From NCBI GenBank assembly GCA_944323395.1, contig CALUSI010000003.1:1-64000 (forward strand): DNA of 64,000 nt, given 5' to 3'. This DNA comes from Candidatus Gastranaerophilales bacterium. Its GTDB lineage: Bacteria; Cyanobacteriota; Vampirovibrionia; Gastranaerophilales; Gastranaerophilaceae. This document shows positions 33,971 through 42,321 of the stretch, one piece after another. The translations under genes were made by a program, and so were the position numbers. The notes under the pieces were generated by a model that ran no database searches, had not been told where the DNA came from, and saw only the letters and a program-made list of their open reading frames with translations. The number at the start of each line of letters is the position of its first letter. Positions within the stretch are counted from its first letter, which is position 1.

Positions 33971-34432
33971 ATGAAAAAAATTGCAAGTTTTACTGTCAAC
34001 CACGATATTTTGGAAAAAGGAATGTATATTTCAAGAATTGATGGTGACATTGTTACTTATGATATAAGAATGAAAAAACCAAATAATAATGATTATTTGG
34101 AAAATGCAGCAATGCATACATTTGAACATTTATTTGCAACATATGCAAGAAATACTGAATTTGCTCAAAATGTTGTTTATATTGGTCCTATGGGGTGCAG
34201 AACGGGATTTTATTTTCTTGTTCGTGATGCAATAAGTCATGAGGATGCTTTAAAAATAATGAAGGATTGTTTTGAGTTTATAAAGAATTTTGACGGAGAA
34301 ATTCCGGGTACTAAAAAAGAAGAATGCGGTAATTATTTAGAACACAATCTTCAAGGTGCAAAAGAAATTGCAATTGATATGGCAGATGTATTAAAAAATT
34401 GGACAGTGGAGAAAATGAAATATGCAGAATAA
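33971..34432 (+). CDS. luxS: S-ribosylhomocysteine lyase
   Basis: This 153-residue enzyme converts S-ribosylhomocysteine to homocysteine and DPD, the precursor of autoinducer-2. It has the metal motif HTFEH (in AAMHTFEHLFATYARN), the GPMGCRTGFYF loop with the catalytic cysteine, and ECGNYLEHNLQGAK. It starts at ATG 33971, with AGGAG seven bases upstream; a TTG six bases earlier is rejected. It overlaps mtnN, which makes its substrate, so the pair forms the full two-step route from S-adenosylhomocysteine. Whether AI-2 is a signal here or only a by-product of methyl-cycle clean-up cannot be seen. Confidence 0.95.
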   Translation: MKKIASFTVNHDILEKGMYISRIDGDIVTYDIRMKKPNNNDYLENAAMHTFEHLFATYARNTEFAQNVVYIGPMGCRTGFYFLVRDAISHEDALKIMKDCFEFIKNFDGEIPGTKKEECGNYLEHNLQGAKEIAIDMADVLKNWTVEKMKYAE

Positions 34433-35144
34433 GTTTACCTTTGGAATTATTGGGGCTATGGAGTGTGAGGTTAACAGTTTAAAATCTAAACTTCAAAATC
34501 TCGAAGAGTTAACAGTCGGCACTCGTATATTTTATGTTGGGAAACTTAATTCTCATAAAGTTATTTTGGTTCAAAGTGGTGTAGGCAAAGTTAATTCCGC
34601 TATTTGTGTTCAATATATTATAGATAAATTTAATCCTGATTTTATTATAAATACAGGTATAGCCGGTGGCTTGGGTGAAAATATGCAAGTCGGAGATATT
34701 GTTATAGGAACAGAATTTGTTCAATATGATTTTGATGTTACTGCTATTGGTTATGCTTTAGGCTATATGTGTACCGGTATTGATAAAGATAAACCTACAA
34801 AGTTTTATTCTGATGCAAAGTTAATTAATGAATTTGAAAAAGCACTTCAGCATACTGCTCCTAATATCAAATATCATAAGGGAGTAATTGCTTCAGGTGA
34901 TTGTTTTGTTTCTTCTTTGGATAAGAAATTACAGATAAAAAATATGTTTAATGCTTTAGCAGTTGAGATGGAAGGAGCTGCTATTGCTCAAACTGCAAAT
35001 TTAAATAAAGTACCTTGTGTTATTGTAAGAGCAATTTCTGATTTGGCAGACGATAACGCTGCAAAGGATCATGAATTTGTTGAAGAAGACATGGCCGAAC
35101 ATTGTTCTTCAACTATAGAAAATCTTTTGAAACACATTTCTTAG
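34422..35144 (+). CDS. mtnN: 5'-methylthioadenosine/S-adenosylhomocysteine nucleosidase
   Basis: This 240-residue enzyme removes adenine from S-adenosylhomocysteine and methylthioadenosine. Diagnostic motifs are FGIIGAMECEVNSLKSKL (with the catalytic-region glutamate), VLVQSGVGKVNSAICVQYII, IINTGIAGGLG, ASGDCFV, AVEMEGAAIAQTA and VRAISDLADDNA with the catalytic aspartate. It starts 11 bases inside the end of luxS, so the two are translationally coupled. The product S-ribosylhomocysteine goes directly to LuxS. Family length is about 230 residues. Confidence 0.95.
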   Translation: MQNKFTFGIIGAMECEVNSLKSKLQNLEELTVGTRIFYVGKLNSHKVILVQSGVGKVNSAICVQYIIDKFNPDFIINTGIAGGLGENMQVGDIVIGTEFVQYDFDVTAIGYALGYMCTGIDKDKPTKFYSDAKLINEFEKALQHTAPNIKYHKGVIASGDCFVSSLDKKLQIKNMFNALAVEMEGAAIAQTANLNKVPCVIVRAISDLADDNAAKDHEFVEEDMAEHCSSTIENLLKHIS

Positions 35145-35159
35145 TATTTATGATTCAAG

Positions 35160-36083
35160 TTAATCTTGAAACATTACACTTGAAAGGTATCTCATACCTG
35201 TATCAGGTAGAATTACTACAATCAATTTGCCTTTATTTTCTTGTCTTTGTGATAATTCAATTGCGGCGTGTAACGCAGCTCCGGAGGAAATTCCGGCAAA
35301 GATACCTTCTTTATCGGCTAAATTTCTTGCAGTATTTACCGCATCTTCATTTTTTACGGTTATAACTTCATCAATTAAATCTGCATTATAATTCTTTGGT
35401 ATAAAATTTGCACCGATTCCTTGTATTTGATGTGCACCTGCTTTTCCTTGAGTTATAACAGGGGATGAATATGGTTCTACTGCTATGGCTTTAACGTTAG
35501 GATTTTTTTCTTTTAACTTTTTTGCAATTCCTGAAATGGTTCCGCCTGTACCAACACCGGCTACAATAATATCAACTTTTCCGTCTGTATCATTCCAAAT
35601 TTCTTCGGCTGTTGTTTCATAATGAATTTTAGGATTTGCAGGATTGTTGAATTGTTGCGGGATAAACGAGTTTTTATTCTCTTTATGAAGTCTTTCTGCT
35701 TCATCAACAGCTCCTTGCATTCCTTTTGTTCCATCTGTTAGAACTAATTCTGCTCCATATGCTTTTAGAATATCTCTTCTTTCTTTACTCATTGAATCAG
35801 GCATGGTAAGTATAAGTTTATATCCTTTTAATAGGCAAACAAGTGCAAGTCCAATTCCAGTATTTCCGCTTGTAGGCTCAATTATTGTTGTTTCCCCAGC
35901 TTTGATTAATCCTTCTTTCTCTGCTTCTTCTATCATACTTAAAGCAGCTCTGTCTTTTATTGAACCTGCAGGGTTGAAAAATTCTACTTTTGCAGCAATA
36001 TCACTATAACCTGTATTTAATTTGTTTATTCTTACAAGCGGAGTATTTCCTATTAATTCAATTAAATTGTTATAAATTTTCAT
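35160..36083 (-). CDS. cysK: cysteine synthase (O-acetylserine sulfhydrylase)
   Basis: This 307-residue PLP enzyme makes cysteine from O-acetylserine and sulfide. It has the PLP lysine in FNPAGSIKDRAALSM, the substrate loop EPTSGNTGIGLALVC, the phosphate-binding VGTGGTISGIAKKL, and EPYSSPVITQGKAGAHQIQGIGANF, which is typical of CysK. Length is normal. It is the last gene of an operon mnmA-bioB-cysK (two-base gap to bioB). All three touch sulfur metabolism: cysteine supplies sulfur for thiolation and for the iron-sulfur clusters of BioB. Confidence 0.94.
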   Translation of the reverse strand: MKIYNNLIELIGNTPLVRINKLNTGYSDIAAKVEFFNPAGSIKDRAALSMIEEAEKEGLIKAGETTIIEPTSGNTGIGLALVCLLKGYKLILTMPDSMSKERRDILKAYGAELVLTDGTKGMQGAVDEAERLHKENKNSFIPQQFNNPANPKIHYETTAEEIWNDTDGKVDIIVAGVGTGGTISGIAKKLKEKNPNVKAIAVEPYSSPVITQGKAGAHQIQGIGANFIPKNYNADLIDEVITVKNEDAVNTARNLADKEGIFAGISSGAALHAAIELSQRQENKGKLIVVILPDTGMRYLSSVMFQD

Positions 36084-36085
36084 TA

Positions 36086-36997
36086 TTACACCTTTCTCAA
36101 ATTTTTATTTAGTTTTTTAAGTGTATTAATATCTTCTTGTGGGCTTTTACCTGTTGTTGTGAGGTAATTGCCAGTTAGAATTCCTTCAACACAAGTTTTT
36201 AGTGCCAACTCTTGATTTTTATCAGATAATTTCATTCTGCCACCACAAAATCTTATAATAGATTTTGGATTTGCTATTTTAAATATTGCAAGGGTTCTTA
36301 GAATATTTTCTTCATCTATTTTATTATTATAATTTTCAAAAGGAGTCTTTGGAATTGGCATTAATATGTTAATTGGTATAGATTCAGGTTCTATTTCACT
36401 TAATTCGATTGCCATTTCTATTCTTTGTTCAACAGTTTCGCCCATGCCGAGAATTACTCCGCAGCATAATTCCATTCCGTATTTTTTTACCAGTTTACAA
36501 GTATTTAATCTGTCTTGCCATGTGTGTGTTGTACATATGTCTTTATAATATGATTCTGACGTATTTATATTATGATGGAATCTTTTAAGTCTGTGCTTAG
36601 AAAGTTCTTTGGCTTGTTCTTCATTTAAAATACCTATTGAAGCACAGCTTCTTATTCCTTCAATTTTATTTAGTTCATCAATAAATCCAAGGATCTTATC
36701 AAAATTTTCTTCATCGGGAGATTTTCCGGAAGTTACAACTGCAAATCTTATAACGCCATTATTTCTTGCTTCTTCTGCCGCTTTTATGACTTCTTCTTTT
36801 GAAATTAACGGGTATTCTTCTATATCAGTCCTATAATGTGCGCTTTGTGCACAGTATTTACAATCTTGTGAACATTTTCCGCTTCTTGCATTGATTAGTG
36901 AACAAAATTCTACTTCATTTTTTATATATTTTGAAGCTTTCTCTAAAAGTTGTTCTAAATCAGAATTATATAGTTTTAAAAGTTCTTCTTTATTCAT
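36086..36997 (-). CDS. bioB: biotin synthase
   Basis: This 303-residue radical SAM enzyme inserts sulfur into dethiobiotin. The cluster motif is CSQDCKYCAQSAHY. Other family motifs are LINARSGKCSQ, VTSGKSPDEENFD, CASIGILNEEQAKEL, HHNINTSESYYKDICTTHTW, CCGVILGMGETVEQRIEMA and FCGGRMKLSDKNQE. No other biotin genes are in the window, so the pathway may be incomplete or lie elsewhere. Its ATG overlaps the mnmA stop by one base. The protein is slightly shorter than many BioB (about 320-345), with trimmed ends but no missing core. Confidence 0.94.
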   Translation of the reverse strand: MNKEELLKLYNSDLEQLLEKASKYIKNEVEFCSLINARSGKCSQDCKYCAQSAHYRTDIEEYPLISKEEVIKAAEEARNNGVIRFAVVTSGKSPDEENFDKILGFIDELNKIEGIRSCASIGILNEEQAKELSKHRLKRFHHNINTSESYYKDICTTHTWQDRLNTCKLVKKYGMELCCGVILGMGETVEQRIEMAIELSEIEPESIPINILMPIPKTPFENYNNKIDEENILRTLAIFKIANPKSIIRFCGGRMKLSDKNQELALKTCVEGILTGNYLTTTGKSPQEDINTLKKLNKNLRKV

Positions 36998-38100
36998 TAA
37001 AATACACTTTCTATAATACCTCCGCCAAGTACAGTTTCTCCGTCATAAAAAACTGCTGATTGACCTGTTGCTATCGGAGGCTGCATATCATCAAATATGA
37101 CTTCTATCTTTCCATTTTGCAATGGTTTTATTGTTGCAGGTTTTGGCTCTTGTGAAGATCTAATTTTTACTTGACAGCTTATTGGAGTAGTTAGATTTTC
37201 TATAGCCGAAAAATTAATTTCAGAGGCTATCAAACCTTTGTTTAAAGAATCTTCTTTAAATGCTACAACAACTTCATTTGTATCTTTTCTTAATTCTATA
37301 ACATACAATGGGGCACTTGCTGCAACTCCGATTCCTTTTCTTTGTCCTATTGTATAATTCCAAAAACCTTGATGAGTTCCTAATATATTTCCATTAATAT
37401 CAACAATATTACCTTTTTTGGGTTTTTCATTAAGAATGTCATTATAATCGCCATTATAAAAATCTTGGCTGTCAGGTTTATCTGCTACAATTAATCCGTG
37501 TTCTCTTGCTATTTCTCTAATTTGTTCTTTTGTGTATGTTCCAAGCGGCATTATTGTTTTTGAAAGCTGTTCTTGTGTTAATCCATATAAGAAATATGAT
37601 TGATCTTTCTTTGGATTAATTCCTCTTTTTAATATGTATCTGTTATTTTCCTTTATTATTTGTGCATAATGCCCTGTTGCAAACTTATCAAATTCAATGC
37701 CTGTTTTTCTCACCAGTTCAGGAAAAATTCCGAATTTTATATATCTGTTGCAGCATACGCAAGGGTTTGGTGTACGCCCTTCCATATATTCTTTCTTAAA
37801 ATAATTTATAACTATTTCTTCATATTCCTTTGAACAATCAATTACGTGAAATTCTATTCCGAGTTTTTCTGCAATCTTTTTTGTTTGATTTATATCTTCT
37901 TCTTTATTAGGGCAAAGGCAAGCTGAATGAGTTGAGATTTTTGTATCTTGATTTGTTATTTTTTTATTTAATGCATTAAAAAAATCACTGCTGCCCCATT
38001 GAGACATAGTTGCACCTATTACTTCATAGCCTTGTTCTTTTAGTAAAAGCGCTGCTACTGTAGAATCAACTCCACCTGACATTCCTACAAGAACTTTCAT
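36997..38100 (-). CDS. mnmA: tRNA-specific 2-thiouridylase
   Basis: This 367-residue enzyme makes the 2-thio group of the wobble uridine in tRNA-Lys, -Glu and -Gln. It has the PP-loop GMSGGVDSTVAALLL, the catalytic-cysteine loop RTPNPCVCCNRYIKFG, FATGHYAQI, KKDQSYFLYGL and YTIGQRKGIGV. In many MnmA proteins a second catalytic cysteine sits in an S-ICFI motif; here that place reads DSQDFYNGDYNDIL and has no cysteine. The first loop instead has three close cysteines (CVCC), and SACLCPNKEED adds two more. It is the first gene of mnmA-bioB-cysK, and its tRNA-Lys(TTT) substrate is in this window. Confidence 0.93.
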   Translation of the reverse strand: MKVLVGMSGGVDSTVAALLLKEQGYEVIGATMSQWGSSDFFNALNKKITNQDTKISTHSACLCPNKEEDINQTKKIAEKLGIEFHVIDCSKEYEEIVINYFKKEYMEGRTPNPCVCCNRYIKFGIFPELVRKTGIEFDKFATGHYAQIIKENNRYILKRGINPKKDQSYFLYGLTQEQLSKTIMPLGTYTKEQIREIAREHGLIVADKPDSQDFYNGDYNDILNEKPKKGNIVDINGNILGTHQGFWNYTIGQRKGIGVAASAPLYVIELRKDTNEVVVAFKEDSLNKGLIASEINFSAIENLTTPISCQVKIRSSQEPKPATIKPLQNGKIEVIFDDMQPPIATGQSAVFYDGETVLGGGIIESVF

Positions 38101-38165
38101 TTTACTATGCCTCCGTTTATTACTTTATAATTATAATTCAAAAAATTTGGCAAATAAAAATGATT

Positions 38166-38193
38166 TTGAAAGTAAATATTTTTAACCTATAAT
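38166..38193 (+). promoter_or_regulatory. promoter of the his genes
   Basis: TTGAAA (38166-38171), 16-base spacer, perfect TATAAT (38188-38193). A small inverted repeat CCTAT/ATAGG brackets the -10. Confidence 0.6.
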
Positions 38194-38220
38194 TTGAATA
38201 GGAAAAAGAAAGGGCGAATT

Positions 38221-39447
38221 ATGATTATTCCAAGTATTGACTTAATGGATGGAAAAGCTGTCCAATTAAGACAAGGAAAAGAAAAGGTATTAGAAAGAGA
38301 AAACGTATTAGAACTGGCAAAATATTATTCACGTTTTGGAGAAATTAGTGTAATAGATTTAGATGCCGCTATGAATAAGGGTAATAATGAAGCTCTTATT
38401 AAAGAAATCTGCAAAATCGCCCATTGCAGAGTAGGTGGTGGTATTAGAGATAAGGAAAAAGCAAAAAGAATTCTTGCTAATGGTGCAAAACAAATTATTA
38501 TTGGTACTGCCGCAAATGAAGAATTTCTTTCAAAATTACCAAAAGATAAGGTTATTGTTGCTATTGATGCTAAAAAAGGTAAAGTGACAACGCAAGGTTG
38601 GACAAAAGAAGTTGAAGCAACTCCTGCTGATTATGTTAAAAGATTTGATGATTTATGTGCAGGATATCTATATACTATTGTAGATAAAGAAGGGATGATG
38701 CAAGGTACTGATATTGAAGCTATTAAAGAAATCAGAAAACTTACTAAAAAAACTTTAATTGCAGCAGGTGGTATTTCTACAATTGATGAAATCAAAACTC
38801 TCGTTAAAATGAATGTTTCAACCCAACTTGGTATGAGTATTTATACAGGTGCCGTAAATCTTGAAGATGCTTATATTGCTGTTATGGATTTTGATAAACA
38901 AAATGGTTTGATTCCTACTATTGTTCAAGATATTGAAACAAAACAAGTATTAATGCTTGCATATTCAAATAAAGAATCATTGAAAAAAACATTGTCAGAA
39001 GGATTAGCTACATATTGGAGTCGTTCAAGAAATGAATTGTGGACTAAGGGATTGACTTCAGGACATACTCAAGAGTTAATAAGTGCTAAATTTGATTGTG
39101 ATCAAGATACATTATTATTCAAGGTTAAACAAAATGGAGTTGCTTGCCATACCGGGCGATATTCTTGTTTTGAGGATAGAGAGTTTTGTATTAATGAACT
39201 GTATAATTTGCTTTTAGATAGAAAAGCAAAGCTTCCTGATGGTTCTTATACAACAAAGTTGTTTAAAAATGAATTCTATTTAAAAAGAAAAGTTATGGAA
39301 GAAGCATTTGAATCTGTTAATTTTGAACAAGGTGACGGGTTGGAATGGGAAGCAAGTGATTTGGCTTATCATATGCTTACTTTTATGGCAATGCATAATG
39401 TAACTCCTCAAGATATAATAAATAACTTGGCTTCAAGAACAAAATAA
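38221..39447 (+). CDS. HisA-HisI-HisE fusion protein (three histidine biosynthesis steps)
   Basis: This 408-residue protein joins three histidine enzymes. Residues about 1-236 are HisA, the ProFAR isomerase ([54 protein letters not shown]). Residues about 237-340 are HisI, PR-AMP cyclohydrolase ([55 protein letters not shown]). The last 70 are HisE, PR-ATP pyrophosphohydrolase ([31 protein letters not shown]). These are consecutive pathway steps (HisE, HisI, HisA). HisIE is common; the added HisA is not. Start 38221 has AAAGGG six bases upstream; the earlier frame start lacks one. It is followed by hisD. Confidence 0.92.
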   Translation: MIIPSIDLMDGKAVQLRQGKEKVLERENVLELAKYYSRFGEISVIDLDAAMNKGNNEALIKEICKIAHCRVGGGIRDKEKAKRILANGAKQIIIGTAANEEFLSKLPKDKVIVAIDAKKGKVTTQGWTKEVEATPADYVKRFDDLCAGYLYTIVDKEGMMQGTDIEAIKEIRKLTKKTLIAAGGISTIDEIKTLVKMNVSTQLGMSIYTGAVNLEDAYIAVMDFDKQNGLIPTIVQDIETKQVLMLAYSNKESLKKTLSEGLATYWSRSRNELWTKGLTSGHTQELISAKFDCDQDTLLFKVKQNGVACHTGRYSCFEDREFCINELYNLLLDRKAKLPDGSYTTKLFKNEFYLKRKVMEEAFESVNFEQGDGLEWEASDLAYHMLTFMAMHNVTPQDIINNLASRTK

Positions 39448-39503
39448 CTGATAATTTTGTTTGAATGTATAAATAAATTTCAATAAAAAGAAAAGGATGA
39501 AAA

Positions 39504-40745
39504 ATGCAGATAAATACTTATGATGAATTGGATAAAAATTTCTTTTCTAAGATAGAGTTTGAAAGTATATCTTCTGTTAATGACATTATTAATGCTGTCA
39601 GAAAAGATGGTGATAATGCTGTTAGAAAATATGCTAAAAAATTTGGTGATGGAGATTTATCTGCATTTAAATTGACTGAAGATGAGATAAAAGAAGCAAT
39701 AAAACAAGTAGATGAAAAAACTATTGAAACAATAAAGTTTGCGGTAAAAAATGTAAAGGAATTTGCAAAGGCTCAGTTATCAAGTTTAAAAGAATTGGAA
39801 GTTGAAGTTAACGGAAATATTCTTGGACATAAAATTATCCCTATAGAGTCTGTTGGTTGTTATATACCCGGCGGAAATTATCCACTTCCTAGTAGTGCAA
39901 TAATGACTGTAGTTCCTGCGAAAGTTGCAGGAGTAAAAAGAGTTGTTGCAATGTCACCTAAAATACAACCTGTAACAGTTGCTGCGGCATATTATGCAGG
40001 TGCTGATGAAATATACAGAATAGGCGGAGTCCAAGCAATAGCTGCAATGGCTTATGGAACCGAATCTATTCAAAAAGTAAACAAGATAGTAGGACCGGGA
40101 AATAAATTTGTAACATCGGCCAAAAAGCAAGTTTATGGAGAATGCGGTATAGACTTTTTGGCTGGACCATCTGAAGTGTTAATTATTGCAGATGAAACGG
40201 CTAAACCAGAGTTTGTTGCTGCTGATATTCTTGCTCAATGTGAACATGATAAAGATGCCCGTGCATTTTTAATATGTTTTTCTAAAGAGTTTGCTCAAAA
40301 AGTTGATGAAAAAGCTAAAGAATATTTAAAAAATCTTCAAACACGTGAAATCGCTGAACAATCTTATAATAAATCATTTGCCGTTGTTGTGAGATATTTA
40401 GATGAAGCTGTTGCTTTATCTAATAAAAAAGCACCTGAACATTTGGAATTATGTTTAGAAAATGCGGAAAATCTTATTAATAAGTTTAATAATTACGGTT
40501 CATTATTTATTGGTAATTATAGTGCAGAAGTTTTTGGGGATTATGTATCAGGTACTAATCATACTTTACCAACCAATCAAGTTGCAAAATATTCAGGTGG
40601 TTTAAGCGTTTTTGATTATATAAAAATCCAAACTTATCAAATAATAAGAGAAAAATCTATTAAAGAAACGGCAATAAACGCTTCTTATCTCGCTGAAAAA
40701 GAAGGACTTTTTGCACATAAATTGGCAGCTGATGTGAGAATTTAA
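39504..40745 (+). CDS. hisD: histidinol dehydrogenase
   Basis: This 413-residue zinc enzyme oxidises histidinol to histidine, the last two steps of the pathway. Motifs are GCYIPGGNYPLPSSAIMTVVPA, IYRIGGVQAIAAMAYGT, KIVGPGNKFVTSAKKQVYG, DFLAGPSEVLIIAD, the zinc ligands in LAQCEHDKDARAFLI, APEHLEL, and GTNHTLPTNQVAKYSGGLSV. Length is a little below the usual 430. A gap of 56 bases separates it from the HisA-HisIE gene, with GAAAAGGATG as ribosome site. The other his genes are not in this window. Confidence 0.95.
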   Translation: MQINTYDELDKNFFSKIEFESISSVNDIINAVRKDGDNAVRKYAKKFGDGDLSAFKLTEDEIKEAIKQVDEKTIETIKFAVKNVKEFAKAQLSSLKELEVEVNGNILGHKIIPIESVGCYIPGGNYPLPSSAIMTVVPAKVAGVKRVVAMSPKIQPVTVAAAYYAGADEIYRIGGVQAIAAMAYGTESIQKVNKIVGPGNKFVTSAKKQVYGECGIDFLAGPSEVLIIADETAKPEFVAADILAQCEHDKDARAFLICFSKEFAQKVDEKAKEYLKNLQTREIAEQSYNKSFAVVVRYLDEAVALSNKKAPEHLELCLENAENLINKFNNYGSLFIGNYSAEVFGDYVSGTNHTLPTNQVAKYSGGLSVFDYIKIQTYQIIREKSIKETAINASYLAEKEGLFAHKLAADVRI

Positions 40746-41057
40746 ATTTTTTCTTTTTACTAGTAAAAAATTACAAGATTTAATAAAATGTGTGTAGAAT
40801 ATAGGACACTATTAAATTTATGCAAATTGCAAGAGTATTTTTCTGTGGTAAGAATGAAATTATACAACCTGCTGGAAAACAGTGTAAGTTGAGAGAGTCT
40901 GAAAAAATTTGGCGAAATCCGCTTGTGATTTTTAGGATATAAATATAGATAGGAAAAGTAATGAAAACTATTTGACAAATCAAAAAGAGGTAAATAAAAA
41001 TACTTATAAGTTTTTATATTTACTGAAAAAGCTGTAACTTTAAATTTAATTATTTCA
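40746..41057. other. non-coding gap, no gene recognised
   Basis: No credible ORF: the two overlapping minus-strand frames here have poor composition and no ribosome site. TTTTTACTAGTAAAAA at about 40754-40769 is a perfect AT-rich palindrome that may end the hisD transcript. Around 40865-40895 a compound hairpin is possible (CAAC/GTTG outside TGCTG/CAGTG, GAAAA loop). I cannot assign either element. Confidence 0.35.
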
Positions 41058-41084
41058 TTGATATTTGTACAAAGTCTGTATAAT
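41058..41084 (+). promoter_or_regulatory. promoter with a palindrome in the spacer
   Basis: TTGATA (41058-41063), then perfect TATAAT (41079-41084) at 15-base spacing, or TAATAT (41081-41086) at 17. The spacer contains the 10-bp palindrome TTTGTACAAA (41064-41073). No ORF follows on this strand before the terminator at 41192-41224. Confidence 0.55.
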
Positions 41085-41091
41085 ATACTCG

Positions 41092-41224
41092 TGTATAGGA
41101 TTGTGAAATTAATACGATTCTTTCCTTATGTGCTCTTGATATTGGAAAAGAGTCCGACTATGTTACAAAAATGGTGTTATTAAAATTTATAAAAAAAGAG
41201 GAAAGCATAACGTTCCCCTTTTTT
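41092..41224 (+). ncRNA. putative small RNA, class unknown
   Basis: About 133 bases from the promoter above to an intrinsic terminator. Structure seen by eye: hairpin GGATTGTG/TACGATTC (41098-41105 with 41113-41120, includes G-U pairs, loop of 7); hairpin CTCTT/AAGAG (41133-41137 with 41148-41152); and the terminator, GGAA/TTCC plus an A6/T6 extension with one mismatch (41192-41203 with 41213-41224). The terminator is also usable by the convergent minus-strand gene. No start codon with ribosome site is present. I could not match it to 6S, SRP, RNase P, tmRNA or a known riboswitch. Confidence 0.45.
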
Positions 41225-41240
41225 GTTAATACTAAAATTC

Positions 41241-41705
41241 TTAAGCTCCTATTTTTTCTTTTAAAATTTCTTCAAGACTTGTTTTGGCATCCATTTTTTC
41301 TTGTATATCTGATAATTGTTTTTCGATATTAAATCTAATTGCTCTTTTACTTTTATTAGTAGAAACACCTTTCATGATTTCATCATATACAATAAAAGAA
41401 TTCAGTTGCATATATGTTTTAATATCTTTAGCTTTTTTATTTGATTTTAGTAAATTTTCACTTTTACCTAATGTGTATTTTAATATTGAATCAACAATAA
41501 ATTTATTTTGTCGGAATGATTGTTTTTCAGAACCATTTATTAAAGTGTTTAGAAGTACTTTGCAATGTGTTTGAATTGTGTTGGTAAGACCTTTTCTTTG
41601 AATCCAAGGAATAGATTTAGATAAATGATTGCTGCATTCTTTTATTCTTGTTTCAGCATATTTTACAAGCAAGTACTTTTTGATGTTCTCTTTTAATTCA
41701 TTCAT
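41241..41705 (-). CDS. hypothetical helical protein
   Basis: A 154-residue basic, alpha-helical protein without membrane segments or known domain. Landmarks are KKYLLVKYAETRIKECSNHL, RKGLTNTIQTHCKVLLNTL and the terminal KQLSDIQEKMDAKTSLEEI, which looks like a short coiled coil. AAAAGGA lies 12 bases before the ATG. It ends close to the terminator shared with the putative small RNA. No neighbours give a hint, and the 175 bases upstream (41706-41880) show nothing recognisable. Confidence 0.55.
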   Translation of the reverse strand: MNELKENIKKYLLVKYAETRIKECSNHLSKSIPWIQRKGLTNTIQTHCKVLLNTLINGSEKQSFRQNKFIVDSILKYTLGKSENLLKSNKKAKDIKTYMQLNSFIVYDEIMKGVSTNKSKRAIRFNIEKQLSDIQEKMDAKTSLEEILKEKIGA

Positions 41706-41880
41706 TACTAGTGTATCCTTTTCTCACTCTCATCCTCGTCAAATAAAGAAATTTAGTTAAATTCCAGTTTGTTTTAAAAGTATTTTAAACTTTTATATCT
41801 AAAAATCTTTCTCAACTATACCTGTTTTATATCATAAAACTCATTTTTATCCCTACTCCATATGGAGGGAAATTTAAAAA

Positions 41881-42246
41881 TTAATTGAATAAATTGGCTA
41901 GAGAATCAAGAAAACTAGTGATATATTTTTTGGGTTCATTTATTGTAATAGTTTTTCCTTCAACGATATATGGAAGAGTTGTTTCTGTGTACTCCATAAC
42001 AATTTTATTTGGCGTTCTTAATTGTACTTTTTTGCTTAAATCAAATCCTAGTATGTTTGAATTGATTTTATTTGGTTTTAAACTGCTTATTTTTATTTCT
42101 ATTTTATCTTTGTCAATGCCTATTCGTTTTCCTTGTTTAATTAATTCTGTTTTTTCTTCTGCACTTAACAATTCTTCTGGAGCTTCTATTATTGTCTGAG
42201 CTTTAAACGTAGGATATAGCGTTTGTTTGTAGTTTCTTATGTTCAT
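41881..42246 (-). CDS. hypothetical protein with N-terminal TFKA motif
   Basis: A 121-residue soluble protein that starts MNIRNYKQTLYPTFKAQTII. The PTFKAQ piece resembles the SFKG/SFKA motif found near the N-terminus of three other proteins of this window. The rest (SAEEKTELIKQGKRIGIDKD, IKISSLKPNK, PYIVEGKTITINEPKKYIT) is a small mixed fold with no family I recognise. The upstream signal for translation is weak. It is divergent from the DUF4145-like gene at 42322. Confidence 0.55.
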   Translation of the reverse strand: MNIRNYKQTLYPTFKAQTIIEAPEELLSAEEKTELIKQGKRIGIDKDKIEIKISSLKPNKINSNILGFDLSKKVQLRTPNKIVMEYTETTLPYIVEGKTITINEPKKYITSFLDSLANLFN

Positions 42247-42321
42247 ACTTAATTCTTTCTCTTATTTCTTTTAATGTATGAATATAAATTTTTTTGTTAT
42301 TATTTTTTATAAGGGTTAAGT

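Noticed and set aside
35102-35365. 87-residue plus-strand frame across the mtnN end and cysK
   Set aside because: It runs antisense to the conserved cysK C-terminus and shows no protein family features.
40760-40983. Two overlapping minus-strand frames of about 70 residues after hisD
   Set aside because: Phe/Tyr/Ser-rich composition typical of AT-rich non-coding DNA, no ribosome site, and two competing frames.
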